DNA from: Bacillota bacterium
GTDB lineage: Bacteria; Bacillota_I; Bacilli_A; RFN20; CAG-826
DNA length: 25,762 nt
Reading direction: 5' to 3'
Assembly (NCBI GenBank): GCA_016872075.1
Contig: VHBF01000001.1
Span: 1 to 25,762, forward strand
Shown: positions 7,984-15,817 of the stretch, in pieces
Numbering within the stretch: the stretch's first letter is position 1
Layout: each line of letters starts with the position of its first letter
Notes under the pieces: generated by a model
Database searches by the model: none
What the model was told of the DNA's origin: nothing
What the model saw: the letters and a program-made list of their open reading frames with translations, nothing else
Translations under genes and position numbers: made by a program

Positions 7984-8033
7984 GTGTTGCACCAAACATA
8001 AGCACTTAACTCGTAAAAACTTCACAATCTCCT

Positions 8034-8039
8034 TATAAT
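8034..8039 (+). promoter_or_regulatory. Candidate -10 box for leaderless dehydrogenase start
   Basis: TATAAT, six bases (TCAAGT), then ATG at 8046. There is no Shine-Dalgarno in between; the only purine-rich element is too short and too close. The -35 region (TCGTAA at 17-base spacing) is poor. Confidence 0.6.
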
Positions 8040-8045
8040 TCAAGT

Positions 8046-8957
8046 ATGAAAAATTTAAAATTATATTCACGTTTTTTAATGTTAAACGCTCAGCAAATTG
8101 AAAAATTAAATCAACTTGGCGTTACGGTTACCAAAACCATAGAACCTGATACAAACGCGATATTCTCAGATCAATTTTTCATCGAATCTAATCTTGATAC
8201 CCTTCCTGAATTGGCATATTTACAAGTCGCAACTTCCGGTCTAGATCGCATCAATCTTCAGCACCCTAAGTTAGCCAAGGCTGTTGTCAGTGGCTCACGT
8301 GGTGTTTTTAATCAACCCATGGCCCAATATGTTTTGAGTCACGTCTTAAGCGTTTATCAAAATCATCGATTCTTTTTACAAACTCAAAAAGATCAACAAT
8401 GGCGTCCCTCTCGACACAATGAAGAACTGTCAGGAAAACGGGTTGCCGTCATTGGTTTGGGTCAAATTGGATTACAAATCGCCAAGACATTTGCTTTTTT
8501 TGGCGCCAAGGTAGATGGATTTAATCGTTCAACCATTGATTCCATTTATGTGCAACAAACGTATTCTCTCCAAGACCTAGCTAATCAAATCGCAAATTAC
8601 GAAGTGGTGATTGTGGCGCTCGCCTTAAATCGAGATACCCAAGGTTTATTCAATGCGCCATTATTTGAAAGACTTAATCCAAAAGCTATTTTTGTGAATG
8701 TGGGTCGCAGTGAACTCCTCGATGAATCTGCACTTATCGCTTTATTACAAAATAAAAAGATTCGACATGCTGTATTGGATACTTTTAACAAAGAACCACT
8801 TCCTAAAGATCATCCATTATGGTCCTTAGAAAATTTAAGCATGACCCCACATATTTCCTTCACATCGATTCAAAACCTAGAAAGAATGTTTGATGCTTTG
8901 TACAATAACCTTCAACTTTACTTACAAAATGAACCGTTGATTAATCAATTTAAATAA
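8046..8957 (+). CDS. D-2-hydroxyacid dehydrogenase (NAD-binding)
   Basis: This 303-residue cytoplasmic oxidoreductase reduces a 2-keto acid to the D-hydroxy acid, or the reverse. The Rossmann motif is VAVIGLGQIG (133-142), followed by strand VDGFNRS, where the usual acidic residue after beta-2 is Asn, so NADP use is possible. The catalytic triad is visible: R221 in NVGRSELLDE, E250 in FNKEPLP and H269 in TPHIS. The closest general types are GhrA/GhrB and phosphoglycerate-dehydrogenase-like enzymes, but the substrate cannot be named. The gene is divergent from the damaged marR gene, with about 90 bases between them. Its end overlaps arsC tail to tail by 8 bases. Confidence 0.9.
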   Translation: MKNLKLYSRFLMLNAQQIEKLNQLGVTVTKTIEPDTNAIFSDQFFIESNLDTLPELAYLQVATSGLDRINLQHPKLAKAVVSGSRGVFNQPMAQYVLSHVLSVYQNHRFFLQTQKDQQWRPSRHNEELSGKRVAVIGLGQIGLQIAKTFAFFGAKVDGFNRSTIDSIYVQQTYSLQDLANQIANYEVVIVALALNRDTQGLFNAPLFERLNPKAIFVNVGRSELLDESALIALLQNKKIRHAVLDTFNKEPLPKDHPLWSLENLSMTPHISFTSIQNLERMFDALYNNLQLYLQNEPLINQFK

Positions 8958-9387
8958 ACTTCATATTTTGGTAGTCTCGAATTAAACTTTCCACCCTCGT
9001 TAAGATAAAATCTCTGATTGGGCGAATCGCTTTTAATTTTTCTTCTTCGGTTCCAGGCAATGCAGAAGGATCGGGTAAATCCCAGTTTAATGTGACCTTG
9101 GTACTTGGAAAGATCGGGCAACGTTGACCGTTTAATGCGTCGCAAACCTTTACGACAATCTCGTATCGCTTTCCTTGTTTAAAAAAATCAAAGACATCTT
9201 TGGTTTTATTTTTTGAAATGTCATAACCAATTTCTGCCATTGCTTTTACTGCAATTGGGTTCAGTTTTCCAGCTTCCAAACCGGCACTTTCTGCAACAAA
9301 CTTACCTCGACCAAGGCGATTAAGAAATGCCTCTGCCAATTGACTACGAGCAGAATTATGATTACAAATAAATAATACTTTAATCAT
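8950..9387 (-). CDS. arsC: Arsenate reductase, low-molecular-weight phosphatase fold (thioredoxin-linked type)
   Basis: This 145-residue protein reduces arsenate to arsenite. The P-loop CNHNSARS (8-15) fits Cx5R, with C8 nucleophilic and R14. Two further cysteines, C82 and C90 in VCDALNGQRC, are the resolving pair expected for thioredoxin-coupled ArsC, and WDLPDPS (102-108) carries the general acid Asp. True tyrosine phosphatases of this fold lack the Cys pair, so ArsC is preferred. A strong AAAGGAGG ribosome binding site precedes the ATG. No ArsR regulator or arsenite exporter is adjacent, so export genes would have to lie elsewhere. The 3' end overlaps the dehydrogenase by 8 bases. Confidence 0.92.
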   Translation of the reverse strand: MIKVLFICNHNSARSQLAEAFLNRLGRGKFVAESAGLEAGKLNPIAVKAMAEIGYDISKNKTKDVFDFFKQGKRYEIVVKVCDALNGQRCPIFPSTKVTLNWDLPDPSALPGTEEEKLKAIRPIRDFILTRVESLIRDYQNMKFI

Positions 9388-9478
9388 TTGTGCCTCCTTT
9401 ATTACTATAAATTGGGGCTCAGATTATAATGTTAATTTTGTGTATAGATTCCGTAAATTTAGAATTGATTCATTATGA

Positions 9479-9484
9479 TAAGAT
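9479..9484 (+). promoter_or_regulatory. Candidate -10 box for leaderless cat start
   Basis: TAAGAT ends six bases before ATG 9491 with no ribosome binding site between. The match to the spacing seen at other starts supports 9491 as the original cat start even though the frame is now broken. Confidence 0.45.
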
Positions 9485-9490
9485 AGTGCT

Positions 9491-10124
9491 ATGAAAAAAA
9501 TGGATTGATTTTAATATCTGGCCCCGTTACCGACATTACCTATTTTTTAAAACCTATGAGATGCCCCGATTCAATATGACTTTTCCTTTGGATGTGACCC
9601 AGCTTTATCAAGTGGGTAAAGCCAAAGGTTATCGATTTTACTTTTTGTTGATGCATCAAGTCGTACTTACGCTTAATCAAATCGAAAACTTCCGCTATCG
9701 GATTGAAGATGGCAAAGTCTTTGACCAACCAATTGAATTTGTTTCATTCACTGACTTCATTGAAGCCGAACAATTATTTAAAATGGTTTTTACCAAGGTT
9801 GATGCTGATTATCTCACCTTTGAAAAAACGTCCATCACGACCTCTGCTAAACAAGGGAATCTCTTGATTCAAATGGACAAAGAAATGGTGTTGAACACCA
9901 TCTATATTACGTCGTTTCCTTGGGCAAGATTTACGCAGTTTACGCATGCGACTAAATTAAGTGCTACGGATTCGGTTCCTCGAATTAGCTGGAGTCAATT
10001 TCAAGAAGAAAATGGCAAAAAGATTCTTAACTTCTCCGTAGAAGTTCACCATGGACTTGTCGATGGTTATCACGTTGGATTATTGATTAACCAATTACAA
10101 AAGCGGTTAAACGAATATCGTTAA
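9491..10124 (+). pseudogene. cat: Chloramphenicol acetyltransferase (CAT-A like), frameshifted near its start
   Basis: From ATG 9491 the frame stops after five codons. Removing one G of the pair at 9502-9503 joins MKKMIDFNIWPRYRHYLFF to a long open frame ending at TAA 10122-10124, which gives a normal CAT of about 210 residues. The catalytic segment VHHGLVDGYHV near the C-terminus has the HHxxxDG motif. MTFPLDVTQLY and FYFLLMHQVVLTLNQIENF match CAT N-terminal blocks. As it stands, translation could start only at ATG 9561, losing about 23 residues, or at a non-standard codon such as ATT 9504. The type-A fold acetylates chloramphenicol, but many chromosomal relatives have unknown acceptors. The end overlaps the convergent permease gene by four bases. 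Confidence 0.75.
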
Positions 10125-11089
10125 CGACTACCCTTATCGTAAGGAATACCTTCCGCTTTGGGTGCTCGTGATTTTTTACTGGTGAGAATTAACGCCCCTA
10201 AGGTTGCTAAATATGGTAATACCGTAAAGAAATACCCTAAAGATAAACCATCAAAAACAGGGATCAAGGTATATTTAATACTTAAGGCATTCATAAAACC
10301 AAAGAATAAGCTTGCGAATAATATTTTTTCTGGTTTCCATTGCCCAAAAATCATCACAGCGAGGGCTAAGAAACCATAGCCACTTACTTGCCCGGAGAAA
10401 GTCACGGAACTTGAAACCACAAACACCAGTCCCCCGATTCCTGCTAATGCGCCGGAAATCAGCGTCCCTACCCAACGTGTTTGGTAGACATTGATGCCAA
10501 CGGAATCTGCAGCACCAGGATGTTCACCGACTGCTGATAAACGTAAACCAAATCGCGTGCGATAAATGACAAAGATGGCAACCAAGGCAATCACATAACC
10601 GACAAAACTTAAGATATTGATGTCCTGAAATAAAACGTCACCGATAATTGGAATATCGCCAAGAAGCGGTACTTTTTGGATATTAAAGGTTTGATCAAAA
10701 GGAATGTTTTTAACATTGTTAAGGGTTCTAGCAATAAAAATCACCATCGGGGCGGCGAATAAATTAATTGCCGTGCCACCGATGACTTGGTTCGCCTTAA
10801 GGTTTACTGCAGAGAAAGCCAAAAGTGTTGAAAGTAGAGATCCAGTGATAGCAGCAATCAATGCGGCGATTAATAACATGATGCTTGGATCAAAATCAGG
10901 AAAGGTATTTTGCATGAAATTGATAAATAAAACAGAAAAGAAAGAACCAAAGACCATCGTCCCTTCTAATGAGATGTTGACCACCCCACTTTTTTCGGCA
11001 AACATACCCCCTAATGCTGTAATCAACAAAGGTACAGTAAAGAATAAAGTAGAGTTTGCAACAATAATAAATAAATCAGCAAAACTCAT
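10121..11089 (-). CDS. nupC: Nucleoside-type ABC transporter permease, second subunit (BPD_transp_2)
   Basis: This 322-residue membrane protein has about eight to ten hydrophobic helices. EKSGVVNISLEGTMVFGSF (about 32-50) is the conserved opening of this permease family. The cytoplasmic coupling loop YRTRFGLRLSAVGEHPGAADSVGINV (about 172-197) contains the G-E-H/N-P-x-A-A motif that contacts the ATPase. The C-terminus is short, basic and cytoplasmic. It is the last gene of the importer operon and pairs with the larger permease. The ATG overlaps the preceding stop (TAATG) and follows a good AGGAGG. Its stop overlaps the end of cat by four bases. The gene letter follows the L. lactis bmpA-nupABC order; the substrate is inferred. 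Confidence 0.9.
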   Translation of the reverse strand: MSFADLFIIVANSTLFFTVPLLITALGGMFAEKSGVVNISLEGTMVFGSFFSVLFINFMQNTFPDFDPSIMLLIAALIAAITGSLLSTLLAFSAVNLKANQVIGGTAINLFAAPMVIFIARTLNNVKNIPFDQTFNIQKVPLLGDIPIIGDVLFQDINILSFVGYVIALVAIFVIYRTRFGLRLSAVGEHPGAADSVGINVYQTRWVGTLISGALAGIGGLVFVVSSSVTFSGQVSGYGFLALAVMIFGQWKPEKILFASLFFGFMNALSIKYTLIPVFDGLSLGYFFTVLPYLATLGALILTSKKSRAPKAEGIPYDKGSR

Positions 11090-12165
11090 TATTTTTTACC
11101 TCCTCTTTTAAAATATTTTAATAACGTATCTTTCACTAGCATTGCCATCGCCGAGGTATAAATAATCGCTGCAATGATCACATCGATGATTTCCACTTTG
11201 ATGCCCAACGTTTGCATAAAGTAACCACCGCGTTGAATAAAAGAAATAAAGAAAGCGGATAAAACGATTCCAAATGGATGGGATTGTCCGAGTAATGCAA
11301 CTGCAATTCCATCAAAGCCGGCGGTTAGTAATTCATTACCAACAGAGTATTGGTTGCCACTATTAATGGAACCTTTAGCTAAAAAGTATAATGCCCCAGC
11401 AGCCCCTGCTAATGCGCCTGCTATCACCATCGATAGGATTAAACTTTGATCCTCTTTAATGCCGCTATATTTAGCCGCATATCGATTATTACCAACGGTT
11501 TGTAATTCGAAACCAAACCCAGTTTTATAAAGGATGAAATAAATGAGAATTGAAAAACCGATGGCAAGCACGATGCCAAGGTCAATCGCAGATCGGGTAA
11601 ACACTTCTCTTAAAAAAGTAGTAGGGATATAAGCATTCAAATCAATTGCTTTTGTTTTGGAGAAGGCAATGTTAAATAAATTGGCATCGCCTTGAATCCA
11701 CATATTGACTGTATACATGCCTATGTAGTTCAACATAATGGAAGAAATGACTTCATGCACATTAAATTTTGCTTTGAGTAATCCTGGAATCAAACCCCAA
11801 ATACCACCCGCGACCATTGCCGCAATGAAGGCAACAACCCATTGAAGAGGACCCAAGATATCGCCATAAATTCCTATCCAAACCCCAGCAAACATGCCCA
11901 TGGTGTATTGACCGGTTGCCCCAATATTAAATAAACCAGTTTTGAAAGCAAAACCGACAGATAAACCTGTGAGGATTAAAGGTCCAGTTAAAAAGATTAA
12001 GTCACCAAATCGTCTGAGGAATTCAGGATTCATTAACCAACCACCAATCATCGTAAAAAAACCAGGAATGGCTGTGAATGGATTGGCAATGATCATGATT
12101 AAAAGGCCAAAAAGTAAACCAAGGATGATGGCAACAACGGAAGATAAGAACGCTTGGTTTTTCAA
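11089..12165 (-). CDS. nupB: Nucleoside-type ABC transporter permease, first subunit (BPD_transp_2)
   Basis: This 358-residue integral membrane protein has an N-terminal helix and roughly nine further segments. FKTGLFNIGATGQYTMGMFAG (about 73-93) is the family's conserved opening. YKTGFGFELQTVGNNRYAAKYSGI (about 213-236) is the cytoplasmic coupling loop with the VGxNxxAAxYxGI motif. The start codon is TTG: TTGA overlaps the TGA stop of the ATPase gene, with GGGAGG upstream. The C-terminus is basic (FKRGGKK). It forms the heterodimeric channel with the following permease. Assignment to the BMP/nucleoside branch rests on gene order and on the partner lipoprotein. Confidence 0.9.
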   Translation of the reverse strand: MKNQAFLSSVVAIILGLLFGLLIMIIANPFTAIPGFFTMIGGWLMNPEFLRRFGDLIFLTGPLILTGLSVGFAFKTGLFNIGATGQYTMGMFAGVWIGIYGDILGPLQWVVAFIAAMVAGGIWGLIPGLLKAKFNVHEVISSIMLNYIGMYTVNMWIQGDANLFNIAFSKTKAIDLNAYIPTTFLREVFTRSAIDLGIVLAIGFSILIYFILYKTGFGFELQTVGNNRYAAKYSGIKEDQSLILSMVIAGALAGAAGALYFLAKGSINSGNQYSVGNELLTAGFDGIAVALLGQSHPFGIVLSAFFISFIQRGGYFMQTLGIKVEIIDVIIAAIIYTSAMAMLVKDTLLKYFKRGGKK

Positions 12166-13694
12166 GAGGGTTTTCCTCCCGCCATATATAGACCGATCAT
12201 TTCTTTGTTTGTTTGCTTAGGATTTAATTCTGCCACAATCTGGCCTTCATACATCACGAGAATACGATCAGAAAGCTTCATAATTTCTTCAAGTTCTAAA
12301 GAGATCATGAGTATGGCTTTGCCTTCATTTCGTTGCGCTAAGATTTGTGAATGAATGTATTCGATGGCCCCCACATCTAAACCTCTGGTTAATTGGACAG
12401 CAAGCATCACATCTGCATTACTATCAATTTCTCTCGCGATAATTGATTTTTGTTGATTGCCACCACTTAGACTTCTCGTCAAGGATTGGGTGCCCTTTCC
12501 GGATCGCACATCAAATCGATTGATTAAATGTGAAGAAAGCTCTAACCATTTTTTCTTTTGAATGATACCCCGTTTTTGAAAAGGATTAAGATGATATTTT
12601 TTTAAGGTTAAATTTTGATAGAGCGGTGCATCTAAAATCAAACCATATTTATGACGATCTTCTGGAATATGAGCAAGACCTAAATCGTTACGTTTTCTCA
12701 CAGAAAGATGCGTCACATCTTGGTTTTTGATGAGGATTTGACCCTGAGATGGTTTCAGTAAGCCGGCAATTAAATAGGCAAGTTCGGATTGACCGTTGCC
12801 TTCGATGCCAGCCAAACCAACGATTTCACCGCGATTGACATCAAAAGAAACTTGATTGACGATTGATTTTTTAGTCCTTGGAGAGACATACGTCAGTTGA
12901 CGAACCGATAATCCAATACCTTGTGACTTGATTTCAGGTTTATCAACCTCAAAACTAATCTCTCTTCCTACCATCAAATTCGATAGTACTCTTGGATTGG
13001 TTTCATTGGTATTTAATGTGCCAACGGATTTACCTTTTCTAAGTACGGTCACACGATCAGAAACGGCCATAATTTCATTTAATTTGTGAGAAATAAATAA
13101 AATAGATTTACCTTCCGCTTTTAAATTTTTGAGGATTTTCATTAACTCTTCAATTTCTTGAGGGGTTAAAACTGCGGTGGGTTCATCAAATATGAGAATG
13201 TCATTTTTGCGATATAACATCTTTAAGATTTCGACACGTTGTTGCATCCCCACGGAAATATCTTCAATCTTTGCATCAATATCAATCGCTAATTTATATT
13301 GATTGGAAAGAGCTAAAATTTCTTTTCTTGCTCTTTGCCTATCAATCACAACACCTTTCATCGGCTCTGCACCGAGTAAGATGTTGTCGAGGACAGAAAA
13401 CACACCCACTAATTTAAAATGTTGGTGCACCATGCCAATCCCATAATGATTGGCATCATTGGGATTTTTAATTTGAATCACTTGCCCGTTCTTTTTGATT
13501 TGGCCACTTTCAGGAATGTACAAACCAAAGAGAACGCTCATGAGGGTTGATTTACCAGCACCATTTTCACCTAGTAAAGCGTGGATTTCGCCACGGTTCA
13601 ATGAAAGGTTGATTTGATCATTGGCAATGACGCCAGGAAAAATCTTGGTAATATCAAGCATTTGAATGATGGGGGTGTGCAACTTTTGATTCAT
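12162..13694 (-). CDS. nupA: Nucleoside-type ABC transporter ATPase, tandem nucleotide-binding domains
   Basis: This 510-residue protein has two fused ATPase domains, as in RbsA and YufO. Domain 1 has Walker A GENGAGKST (about 43-51), signature ISVGMQQRVEI and Walker B ILIFDEPTAVL. Domain 2 has a degenerate Walker A, GIEGNGQSEL, as normal for the family, then SLSGGNQQKSIIAREI and a degenerate Walker B in which AQPTRGLD reads VQLTRGLD. It powers import through the two permeases encoded downstream, whose first TTG start overlaps this stop. The ATG has no Shine-Dalgarno. TAAAAT lies six bases upstream and a 12-bp hairpin lies just before that, so it probably has its own leaderless promoter. Confidence 0.93.
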   Translation of the reverse strand: MNQKLHTPIIQMLDITKIFPGVIANDQINLSLNRGEIHALLGENGAGKSTLMSVLFGLYIPESGQIKKNGQVIQIKNPNDANHYGIGMVHQHFKLVGVFSVLDNILLGAEPMKGVVIDRQRARKEILALSNQYKLAIDIDAKIEDISVGMQQRVEILKMLYRKNDILIFDEPTAVLTPQEIEELMKILKNLKAEGKSILFISHKLNEIMAVSDRVTVLRKGKSVGTLNTNETNPRVLSNLMVGREISFEVDKPEIKSQGIGLSVRQLTYVSPRTKKSIVNQVSFDVNRGEIVGLAGIEGNGQSELAYLIAGLLKPSQGQILIKNQDVTHLSVRKRNDLGLAHIPEDRHKYGLILDAPLYQNLTLKKYHLNPFQKRGIIQKKKWLELSSHLINRFDVRSGKGTQSLTRSLSGGNQQKSIIAREIDSNADVMLAVQLTRGLDVGAIEYIHSQILAQRNEGKAILMISLELEEIMKLSDRILVMYEGQIVAELNPKQTNKEMIGLYMAGGKPS

Positions 13695-13700
13695 ATTTTC

Positions 13701-13706
13701 ATTTTA
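13701..13706 (-). promoter_or_regulatory. Candidate -10 box for leaderless ATPase start
   Basis: On the minus strand TAAAAT is followed by GAAAAT and the ATPase ATG, again a six-base gap. It lies just after the hairpin that follows bmpA. No good -35 is visible. Confidence 0.5.
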
Positions 13707-13710
13707 CAGA

Positions 13711-13739
13711 AAACACAGGGTGCAATACACCCTGTGTTT
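13711..13739 (-). terminator. 12-bp hairpin between bmpA and the transporter ATPase gene
   Basis: The arms AAACACAGGGTG (13711-13722) and CACCCTGTGTTT (13728-13739) are perfectly complementary with a five-base loop. Read on the minus strand it begins about 20 bases after the bmpA stop and is followed by TTTTCTGT, a partial U-tract. It probably causes partial termination, or protects bmpA mRNA, so that the binding lipoprotein is made in excess over the membrane subunits. Confidence 0.75.
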
Positions 13740-13758
13740 CTTAATTTAGAAATAATAA

Positions 13759-14874
13759 TTAAGCAACGAAAGTGACAGCGACTTTATTCATCACTGTGTC
13801 ATAAGCTTCAATTTCAGCTTCGGTTGCACCAGTAACGGTTGAACCATTAAGAATTAAAAGCACAAATCTTTCGCCTTCTGCTAATTCATCATAGATGACT
13901 TCATATTCAGCAACGGTAAAGGTTTCAAAACCCCATGAGGCTTCATCGGTTGGTAAACCAACGCCATCATTGGAAGCGTCTAAGACCCAAACTTCACCAC
14001 CCGGGAATTCGTTTGCATAAAATGCTTCTAAGGCTTGAACAACGGAGGTTCCTAATCCCTTCATTGCGGAAGTGATCACGGTATCAGATAGGTCTGCACC
14101 ACCTGGACCTTGGTTGACGTCAACACCGATAACTTTCTTACCAGCTTTTTCAGCTTCTGACATTACTGATAAACCAACTGCACCACCGGCAGCGAATATA
14201 ACTTCAACACCAGCATTGAACATCGTTTCTGCGGTTGCAGCATTGTCTGGGGTGTCCGCAAAGTCACCAGTATAGTGATATTGAATCGTTACTTCAGCAT
14301 TTTCATCGGTCGCAGCAGCTTGGGCACCAAGCATGAAACCAACACCAAACTTAACAACAGCAGGAACTGCCATACCACCCATAAAGCCTAAAGAACGGAA
14401 GCCATCCGCTACTGCAGCATAACCCGCTAAGTAACCGGCTTGTTGTTCGGCATAAAGGATTGAGAGAACGTTACGGCCTTGACGGAATACTGAATAGTCT
14501 GCGCTGTGTGGAACACCATCCAAAAGAATAAAACTTACTTCTGGATTTTCATCCATCGCTAAGAATATCGGCGTTTCGAATAAGAAACCTGGAGTTACGA
14601 TAATATTAGCTCCACCTTCGATGGCTAAATCGATAGTGTTGACATATTCAGTGTTATCAACTGCGGTTGGTTTGTAATATTGATATGTTCTATCATTTTC
14701 TTCGGCAAATTCCACAACACCTTCCCAAGCACCTTGGTTAAAAGATTTGTCATCGATGTCACCAACGTCAGTGATAAGAGCAATTTCGTATTCATTAACC
14801 GATGCTCCACAAGAAGATAGCAACATTGAGAAACCAGCGACTGCAATAATTGCGACTGTGGTAAATTTTTTCAT
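13759..14874 (-). CDS. bmpA: BMP-family basic membrane lipoprotein, nucleoside-binding component
   Basis: This 371-residue substrate-binding lipoprotein has a Lys-rich start, a hydrophobic stretch and lipobox LLSSC, with C22 the lipid anchor. The mature part opens with EIALITDVGDIDDKSFNQGAWEGV (about 30-53), the strongest BMP/Med signature. FAAGGAVGLSV and KKVIGVDVNQGP (about 228-256) line the ligand cleft in BMP proteins, and ITSAMKGLGTSVVQAL follows. Relatives such as PnrA/TmpC bind purine nucleosides. AAAGGAGG lies just before the ATG, and TATAAT at 14985-14980 (minus) gives a leader of about 100 bases. It heads the importer operon and is separated from the ATPase gene by a hairpin. The C-terminus is ordinary. 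Confidence 0.95.
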   Translation of the reverse strand: MKKFTTVAIIAVAGFSMLLSSCGASVNEYEIALITDVGDIDDKSFNQGAWEGVVEFAEENDRTYQYYKPTAVDNTEYVNTIDLAIEGGANIIVTPGFLFETPIFLAMDENPEVSFILLDGVPHSADYSVFRQGRNVLSILYAEQQAGYLAGYAAVADGFRSLGFMGGMAVPAVVKFGVGFMLGAQAAATDENAEVTIQYHYTGDFADTPDNAATAETMFNAGVEVIFAAGGAVGLSVMSEAEKAGKKVIGVDVNQGPGGADLSDTVITSAMKGLGTSVVQALEAFYANEFPGGEVWVLDASNDGVGLPTDEASWGFETFTVAEYEVIYDELAEGERFVLLILNGSTVTGATEAEIEAYDTVMNKVAVTFVA

Positions 14875-14979
14875 TTTTTTCCTCCTTTAAATGAAATTAC
14901 CTTGGCAACAGAGGTGGTTTTCCATGAATTTAGCCGCATTCAAGAAAATAAATCTCGTTGACCAATATTTAATAATTTC

Positions 14980-14985
14980 ATTATA
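14980..14985 (-). promoter_or_regulatory. Candidate -10 box for bmpA
   Basis: A perfect TATAAT on the minus strand. TTGCTA lies upstream at a longish 19-base spacing. The resulting leader, about 100 bases, carries a standard ribosome binding site, unlike the leaderless genes of the window. Confidence 0.4.
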
Positions 14986-15040
14986 ACCAAGAGAGATAAA
15001 ATTTTAGCAAAGTTGAATTGTAAATTTTTTTCACTGAGTC

Positions 15041-15086
15041 TTTACATTTCTTTAACTTAAGTTTGGTAAAATGTTTTTAATATATT
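15041..15086 (+). promoter_or_regulatory. Promoter region of the phosphate two-component operon, candidate Pho boxes
   Basis: TTTACA (15041) and TTAACT (15052) are TTAACA-like hexamers 11 bases apart, resembling the PhoP/PhoB direct-repeat layout. TAAAAT (15067-15072) and TATATTGAG (15081-15089) are -10 candidates. The pstS promoter also has TCTTTAC followed about 35-40 bases later by TATATTGAG, so the two regions look jointly controlled. This rests on pattern matching. Confidence 0.4.
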
Positions 15087-15129
15087 GAGGATAGTTTGCT
15101 CTGCAAATGAAAAGCAAAGGAGATCCTTC

Positions 15130-15810
15130 ATGGCAAAAAAGATTTTAGTGGTTGAAGATGAAGCATCTTTAGCTAAAATATTAAAATTTGACCTTGAAAC
15201 TGCTGGATTCTTAGTAAAAACAGCTCTAAATGGGACAGAAGCTTATCGTTTAGTTCAAAAAGAGTCTTTTGATTGTTTAGTCATCGATTGGATGCTTCCT
15301 TCCATGAATGGGATTGAATTGATTAAAAAGTTGAGAGCAGAAAAGAATCGAGCTCTTTTTGTGATGCTAACAGCAAAAACTTCAGAATTTGATGCAATCG
15401 AAGGCCTGGGTTCAGGAGCAGATCTGTTCCTTAAAAAACCAATTTCCAATCGAGAATTAATCGCCCAAATCAAAGCATTATTGGGTCACTTTAAAGAAGA
15501 AAAATCAAATGACGATGATTTGTTAACTTTTGGCGACATTTCCCTTGATTTAAAGCAATATAAAGCCACGATCAAAGGCAATGTCATTGAATTAACCAAA
15601 ATGGAATTTGATTTACTCAAATTCTTCATTATTAACAAAGAACATGCCCTTTCAAGAGATGCGATTTTAAATTCGATTTGGGGTTTTAATTATGATGGAA
15701 CAACTCGAATCGTGGATGTTCACGTTTACAATTTAAAGAAAAAACTTGAGAATTCTGCTTGCTTCTTCAAACCAGTTCGTGGCGTAGGATATTCCTTACT
15801 TTTAAAGTAA
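15130..15810 (+). CDS. phoP: OmpR/PhoB-family response regulator of phosphate supply
   Basis: This 226-residue DNA-binding regulator has a receiver domain (1-118) with acidic pocket E9/D10, phosphoacceptor D53 in IDWMLP, T81 and K103 in KKP. The winged-helix domain (about 130-226) has LTKMEFDLLKFFIINKEHALSRD, then TRIVDVHVYNLKKKLE, the OmpR recognition helix, and VRGVGYSL at the end. I chose ATG 15130 because AAAGGAGA precedes it and MAKKILVVEDEA is the normal N-terminus. An upstream ATG at 15085 has no such support. It is followed after seven bases by its sensor kinase and then by pst genes, so a PhoP/PhoB role is inferred from context. Confidence 0.92.
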   Translation: MAKKILVVEDEASLAKILKFDLETAGFLVKTALNGTEAYRLVQKESFDCLVIDWMLPSMNGIELIKKLRAEKNRALFVMLTAKTSEFDAIEGLGSGADLFLKKPISNRELIAQIKALLGHFKEEKSNDDDLLTFGDISLDLKQYKATIKGNVIELTKMEFDLLKFFIINKEHALSRDAILNSIWGFNYDGTTRIVDVHVYNLKKKLENSACFFKPVRGVGYSLLLK

Positions 15811-15817
15811 AATAAGG

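Noticed and set aside
10704..11111. 135-codon open frame on the plus strand
   Set aside because: It lies antisense to a well-supported permease gene, has composition typical of a mirrored membrane-protein frame and no ribosome binding site.
14875..14979. Possible riboswitch in the bmpA leader, closed by GAAATTA / TAATTTC pairing
   Set aside because: The 5' arm lies directly after the -10 box and would be mostly upstream of the transcription start. I found no match to purine, 2'-deoxyguanosine or preQ1 riboswitch cores.
15085..15129. Upstream ATG extending the response regulator
   Set aside because: It would add 15 residues before the standard receiver start and ignore the good ribosome binding site before 15130.
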